A stretch of 64,000 bases of DNA from Planctomycetaceae bacterium (GTDB lineage Bacteria; Planctomycetota; Planctomycetia; Pirellulales; Pirellulaceae), in NCBI GenBank assembly GCA_002723275.1, contig PBNZ01000043.1:31093-95092 (forward strand), in the 5' to 3' direction. Position numbers and translations under genes: made by a program. Below the pieces are notes generated by a model, which saw nothing but the letters and a program-made list of their open reading frames with translations, made no database searches and was not told the DNA's origin. Positions 59,691 through 64,000 of this stretch are shown in pieces; position 1 is the stretch's first letter, and each line of letters opens with the position of its first letter.

Positions 59691-62486
59691 ATGAAGGAAC
59701 ACCCCCAGCCATTCAACGATATGAACTCATTGGCCAATACGATTCGCATCACACTTCTGATCGCGTTAGTGATAACGCCGTGGTTTTTTGGCGGTGTTTG
59801 GGCCGACGTGCAATGGCTCCTCTTACTCGCGGTTGCGATCCTGTTAGGCTTGGAACTGGTAGTTCGATATCGTCCGTCGAATCGCCCTTCATTCATGCCC
59901 ACCGCTTGGTTACCGTTACTGTTGGGAATCTTACTTGGAGTCCTGCAATTGATTCCCTGGACACCGTCGCTCGGCAAATGGTTTGCGGGGGAATCGGTCG
60001 AGTATCAACGGGAGTTTGCCTCCCCCCCTGTCGGCGACATGCAGACAGAGGAATCCGTTTTACCAAGCCACATATCACGAACACTGTATGCAGCAGCCAC
60101 CCGTGAGCAGGTCGCATTGCTGACGCTCGGAACGTCCGTCTTCATCCTGGCATCACTGTGCTTCGTTGAACGGCGTGCGATTTTCTGGCTGTGCGTTAGT
60201 ACCGCGGTTGGAGGTGCAGCATTATCTTTTTTCGGCGTCGTCCAAAGATTGACGTGGAATGGAAAATTCTATTGGTTCTTTGAACCCCTTTACGGTGGAG
60301 TGGAGTCTTTTGGCCCCTTTGTCAATCGCAACAATGCCGGCGGTTTCCTCAATCTGTGTCTCGCCGCCGGCCTTGGCTTATGGATCTGGATCCACCCTCA
60401 GAGTAACGATCTGAGTAAACGCATCGCTTCGCTGCGTGAACAGGTCAGCGATTACGTGGGCAGTCTTAACGCACCTCGATTGTCCATCATCATCCTGGTC
60501 ATCTCAATCTCGGGGGGCGTCTTATGCACGGCTTCACGGGGTTCGATTTTGGCGATGTTTGTGGCCTTCGGTGTCACCGCTTTTGCCTTGGCGCTCAAAA
60601 GCCAACATCGCAGGGCGGCCGCGGGGATGGCTTTGGTATTGGTCGCCGGCGCAGCCTTAATGAGTTGGGCCGGTCAAACCGAATTCGTCGCAAATCGTTT
60701 CGATCGGCTTGAGCGTGATGCGGCTCTAGAATCAGGTCGATTTCCAAATTGGCTGGATGCCTTGCAAACCGTGCCGGACTTTTGGGGCACCGGCACTGGC
60801 CTCGGAACCTATCGCTATGTTTATGAGCGATTTCAGACACGGTATTTGCGTGACATCGCGCATTTCCATGCAGAGAACCAATATATCCAAGCCCTCGTCG
60901 AAGGAGGCCTCGTCGCTCTCTCCTTGTTGTTGATCAGTATCCTTTTCACAACCTTGGCATTGATACGACTTTTCCAGGTGGGTGGTACGACGAACACGAT
61001 GCTGGCGGTGACAGGCACCTTTGCATTGACCAGTCAAGTTGTGGGAGCATGTTTTGATTTCGGCTTGTACATTCCTGCGAATATGCTCCTGATGGCAACG
61101 ATCTGCGGAGCAGTGGTGGGTCGAGTTGCATGCGTTTCTCTTTCAGCAGACGCAAAGGCCGGCGGTTCATCAACACGCTCATCGGACGACGTACCCGCAA
61201 CAAAACAAAGCAACAAAAAGACAAATTTTTACCAGAGCGACATCCTGTTACAACCAGACTCGGATGCGGCGCACCTCTCACGATCCTCCTTGTTCATTCT
61301 GACGCCCCCCTCTTTGCTGACATCCTTGGTTCTTGGCATGCTACTCCTGGGCTGTCTGTTCGGTTGCATTGAGTTGCGTCGCACGGCTGAGATTGCGAGT
61401 GCGTTGCGGAAGGCACCTCTCGATCGCGTTGCGGAAATGGATTCACCAGAAGAGCTTGCAATCCTCATCAAAGAAATCGAAGACACTCTCCCAAAACGAT
61501 GGGACGACGCTCACGCCCACCAGCATCTCGCTGCCTTACTCACGCAACGGTACCGAGCAGAAACATATCGCAGTTTGACAACGGAACTCAACGGTTTCTC
61601 ATCGGCTGCTAAATCACCAACTTCCTCCGAACGCAATCCCAAGCTTTGGAGTCAATCCTCGGTCTGGCATCTCCACAAGACGATCAACGCATTGCGACAG
61701 CAGGGCGATCAAGAAGCGGTATCTCGCCTGCTGTCACAACCCAGCATCCGCCATTTGGCACGAGCAGAACTACATGCGATTGCTGCTCGCATTGCCGCTC
61801 CTACGATTCCTCAAGTCCATTACCTGCTCGCAGAATTGAGCGCGATTAAGTCCCCCCAAGCTGACAATCAGATCCATCTGGAACGGGCACGGACCCTAGC
61901 GCCGGGCGATGCGTCACAATGGTATTGGACCGGCCTGCTCGATCTCCATCAGGGACGCGTCGAACAAGCTTGTCGGAGCTGGCGTCGCAGCTTGGAGCTT
62001 TCTTCTGAACATCTCGACGACATTGTGATCTATGCGCGTCAACAACTATCGGTTGAACAACTCATCGATCAGATCTTGCCACCGCGATCCGAGCTGCTAC
62101 TGACCGTTGCGCGTCGCAACTTCAATGCTCCGGAAGAGCTCAAAACGTATAAGCTTTTGCTTGCTCGAGCTGACGAAATACTCTCTGGGTCAGAACTGCC
62201 CGCAGACAAACTGGCCTACGTAACCGGAACACTCCACCGACTCCAAGGACGCCCTGGGCAAGCAGTAATCTTTCTTGAAAAAGCGGTCAGTCAGAATCGT
62301 TCTCGCGGAGATTGGCGATTCGAACTGGCGGTTCTACTGACGGAGTTACAGCGTTACGAGGAAGCACTCCAGCATCTTCTGCTCCTGCAAAGGGAACGTC
62401 CCGAGAAAAATCGCTACCAGCGACTTTACGAGCGGATCAATCGGGAACGACATCGTGCAGGAGCTCCTGCCAACGCTGCGGGTTAA
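59691..62486 (+). CDS. O-antigen-ligase-like membrane protein with TPR tail
   Basis: A 931-residue protein in two parts. Residues about 10-470 hold about 11 helices in the Wzy_C/O-antigen ligase pattern: ITPWFFGGVWADVQWLLLLA, FGPFVNRNNAGGFLNLCLAA, TGLGTYRYVYERFQTRYLRD and AHFHAENQYIQALVEGGLVA (H-x4-N-x-Y-x-ALVEGG, the periplasmic catalytic-loop region). A helix at about 545-565 follows, then a mainly helical region of tetratricopeptide units (about 700-920), with KLAYVTGTLHRLQGRPGQAV and ELAVLLTELQRYEEALQHLL. Start ATG 59691; ATG 59721 is possible. This links chain ligation or polymerisation to a protein-interaction tail. It is the second ligase-like gene in the window. Confidence 0.9.
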   Translation: MKEHPQPFNDMNSLANTIRITLLIALVITPWFFGGVWADVQWLLLLAVAILLGLELVVRYRPSNRPSFMPTAWLPLLLGILLGVLQLIPWTPSLGKWFAGESVEYQREFASPPVGDMQTEESVLPSHISRTLYAAATREQVALLTLGTSVFILASLCFVERRAIFWLCVSTAVGGAALSFFGVVQRLTWNGKFYWFFEPLYGGVESFGPFVNRNNAGGFLNLCLAAGLGLWIWIHPQSNDLSKRIASLREQVSDYVGSLNAPRLSIIILVISISGGVLCTASRGSILAMFVAFGVTAFALALKSQHRRAAAGMALVLVAGAALMSWAGQTEFVANRFDRLERDAALESGRFPNWLDALQTVPDFWGTGTGLGTYRYVYERFQTRYLRDIAHFHAENQYIQALVEGGLVALSLLLISILFTTLALIRLFQVGGTTNTMLAVTGTFALTSQVVGACFDFGLYIPANMLLMATICGAVVGRVACVSLSADAKAGGSSTRSSDDVPATKQSNKKTNFYQSDILLQPDSDAAHLSRSSLFILTPPSLLTSLVLGMLLLGCLFGCIELRRTAEIASALRKAPLDRVAEMDSPEELAILIKEIEDTLPKRWDDAHAHQHLAALLTQRYRAETYRSLTTELNGFSSAAKSPTSSERNPKLWSQSSVWHLHKTINALRQQGDQEAVSRLLSQPSIRHLARAELHAIAARIAAPTIPQVHYLLAELSAIKSPQADNQIHLERARTLAPGDASQWYWTGLLDLHQGRVEQACRSWRRSLELSSEHLDDIVIYARQQLSVEQLIDQILPPRSELLLTVARRNFNAPEELKTYKLLLARADEILSGSELPADKLAYVTGTLHRLQGRPGQAVIFLEKAVSQNRSRGDWRFELAVLLTELQRYEEALQHLLLLQRERPEKNRYQRLYERINRERHRAGAPANAAG

Positions 62487-62694
62487 AAGCTTCCGCCCCC
62501 CCTAACGGCGCAATGGACACTCAGCTCACTTAAGCCAGGGAATGGCGAAAGCCGATTGGACAGCTTCCCCGGCGAACGAATTCTCCGCCGGAAATTTAAG
62601 GCAATCCAGCCGCCTTGTCTGTTGTTTTCACAGATTGTGTCCTTTACGATGCATGCCTCCATTCGAAAAATTCCCTCCGACCAGAATATCGACT

Positions 62695-63972
62695 ATGAAT
62701 TCCATTCTTAGACTTATCATTCTGCTGATGCTCATACAATCTTCCAGCGTCTTGGTGCCCGCGATCACTTCGGTGGCGCCGGCAGCTGAGCAATTCCGGG
62801 TCGAGATTCAGGCCGGCCCTGAAAGTCATGAACAGGTACCGATCACGGTTCCAATTCGTCTTCCAAATTCACTCCAAACGGTGGATAGGGTCGAGCTTGT
62901 TGGCCCTGACCAAGAAAAATTGGTCGGTCAAATCACTCGCCCTTCCCTGCTCGCAACGGATTCGTCTCCGGAAGCTCGCGAACTAGTTTTCATCGTACCA
63001 ACTTTGAAAGCGAACGAGACACGTCTCTACAAGATCCAGCTCGCACCATCCGAACCAGAATCGAAGGGGCATTTCAGTTGGGACGATAACGAAGGAGTTT
63101 TCTCCCAACTCAGCTATGCCGACCGGCCCATCCTGCGATACATGTATGCAGCACCCGACACGTCCTCTCCGGAGGCTCTGGAGAAAACTGTGAAGGTCTT
63201 CCATCACGTGTTTGACCCGAAGGGTGAACAGATCGTGACGAAGGGTCCGGGAGGAAAATTCTCTCATCACCGCGGACTGTTTTATGGCTTTAACCGCATC
63301 AGTTATGGAGACAAGCAAGCGGATACTTGGCACTGCCGCAAGGGAGAGTCACAACAACACGTAAAAACACTCGGCATTGAGGCTGGACCCGTTTTGGGCC
63401 GTCACCGCGTTGCCATCAACTGGCATGGTCGAGATGGAGAAGTGTTTGCGAAGGAGCTGCGTGAGATGACGGTTTATCATCTGCCGGGCGGGCATCTGAT
63501 CGAATTCGCCTCTCAACTCACCAGTACCAAAGGTCCCGTGCGACTTGACGGCGATCCTCAGCATGCGGGATTTCAGTTTCGGGCATCTCAAGAAGTTGCT
63601 GGCGAAACGAAAGCACAAACTTATTACCTTCGTCCCGACGGTCGCGGCCAACCAGGTGAGACTCGAAACTGGAGTCCGGACAAACCTGAGCACCGCAACT
63701 TGCCTTGGAACGCTCAATCTTTTGTTCTGGGCGATCAACGTTTTACCTGCTGTTATCTGGATCATCCCGGCAATCCCAAGCCTGCGCGTTATAGCGAGCG
63801 GGATTACGGTCGATTCGGTTCCTATTTTGAATACGATCTCAATGATGGTCATTCATTACCTTTGAATTATCGCGTCTGGCTTCAATCCGGAGAAATGGAC
63901 GTTCCGTCAGTCGCTGCTCACCAACACAACTTTGTGTCTCCTCCTCAGGCGAAGATTATCACTCGTCCGTAG
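62695..63972 (+). CDS. Secreted DUF6807 (PmoA-like) protein
   Basis: A 425-residue exported protein. ATG 62695 begins a signal peptide (LRLIILLMLIQSSSVLVPA); the frame reaches back to 62542 but without signal features. The DUF6807 landmark SHHRGLFYGFNRISYGD lies at about residues 193-209, along with the conserved DGDPQHAGFQFRASQEVA and ERDYGRFGSYFEYDLND. The family is named for a misleading 'methane oxygenase PmoA' label and occurs widely in planctomycetes next to sugar-degrading genes; its reaction is unknown. Its gene starts 208 bases after the ligase-TPR gene. The window ends 28 bases after its stop. Confidence 0.88.
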   Translation: MNSILRLIILLMLIQSSSVLVPAITSVAPAAEQFRVEIQAGPESHEQVPITVPIRLPNSLQTVDRVELVGPDQEKLVGQITRPSLLATDSSPEARELVFIVPTLKANETRLYKIQLAPSEPESKGHFSWDDNEGVFSQLSYADRPILRYMYAAPDTSSPEALEKTVKVFHHVFDPKGEQIVTKGPGGKFSHHRGLFYGFNRISYGDKQADTWHCRKGESQQHVKTLGIEAGPVLGRHRVAINWHGRDGEVFAKELREMTVYHLPGGHLIEFASQLTSTKGPVRLDGDPQHAGFQFRASQEVAGETKAQTYYLRPDGRGQPGETRNWSPDKPEHRNLPWNAQSFVLGDQRFTCCYLDHPGNPKPARYSERDYGRFGSYFEYDLNDGHSLPLNYRVWLQSGEMDVPSVAAHQHNFVSPPQAKIITRP

Positions 63973-64000
63973 GCACGCAATTGTTCTGTCGGTGTCCCCG

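Overview
The window looks like chromosomal DNA of a planctomycete, probably of the Pirellulales. Lineage markers are a DUF1559 prepilin-like protein with an H-X9-DG tail, two large surface proteins with an N-terminal LEPR-XLL motif, an exosortase fused to an EpsI-like domain (XrtU type) with three PEP-CTERM proteins, DUF6807 (PmoA-like), SdrD_B and dockerin-like modules, and two sulfotransferases in an exopolysaccharide cluster. I saw no insertion sequence, prophage, CRISPR array or rRNA.

Region 1 (1-12.5 kb): a truncated surface protein (lamin-tail plus LamG), a candidate free-standing small RNA with its own promoter and terminator, a TerB-like protein, tRNA-Leu(CAG), a rhodanese, the DUF1559 protein, a CCA-adding/poly(A) polymerase family enzyme, a small membrane protein and a coiled-coil peptide, then a WD40 gene followed by a giant SdrD_B/VCBS-like surface protein. 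Region 2 (12.7-36 kb): mostly housekeeping genes: citrate synthase, parvulin-like foldase, Mfd, an Old-Yellow-Enzyme-like oxidoreductase, CstA, thioredoxin reductase, an Nramp-fold transporter without the usual metal ligands, AsnRS, a sugar-isomerase-like TIM barrel, a hexulose-phosphate-synthase-like protein, a stand-alone RNA polymerase alpha-CTD-like protein, UvrD/PcrA helicase, FliM, ProA, a double-ACT protein, a small membrane protein and a TPR protein.

Region 3 (38-55 kb): an exopolysaccharide and surface-sorting locus. On the minus strand it reads BY-kinase/Wzc, sulfotransferase, O-antigen ligase/polymerase, GT2, sulfotransferase, a glycosyltransferase-Gfo/Idh/MocA fusion, GT4, XrtU, then GDP-mannose dehydratase. 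Several junctions are 4-nt ATGA overlaps. A polyprenol-phosphate mannosyltransferase-like gene and a nucleotide-sugar epimerase lie just outside. Together they suggest a sulfated surface polysaccharide made next to the enzyme that sorts PEP-CTERM proteins. Flippase, outer-membrane exporter and initiating phosphosugar transferase are not in the window.

Region 4 (55-64 kb): a second candidate structured RNA ending in a strong terminator, two PEP-CTERM proteins that share the same C-terminal module (one adds a zinc-protease-like domain and dockerin-like repeats), a transglutaminase-like lipoprotein, an O-antigen-ligase-like membrane protein fused to TPRs, and a secreted DUF6807 protein. All assignments come from reading motifs; no database search was run.
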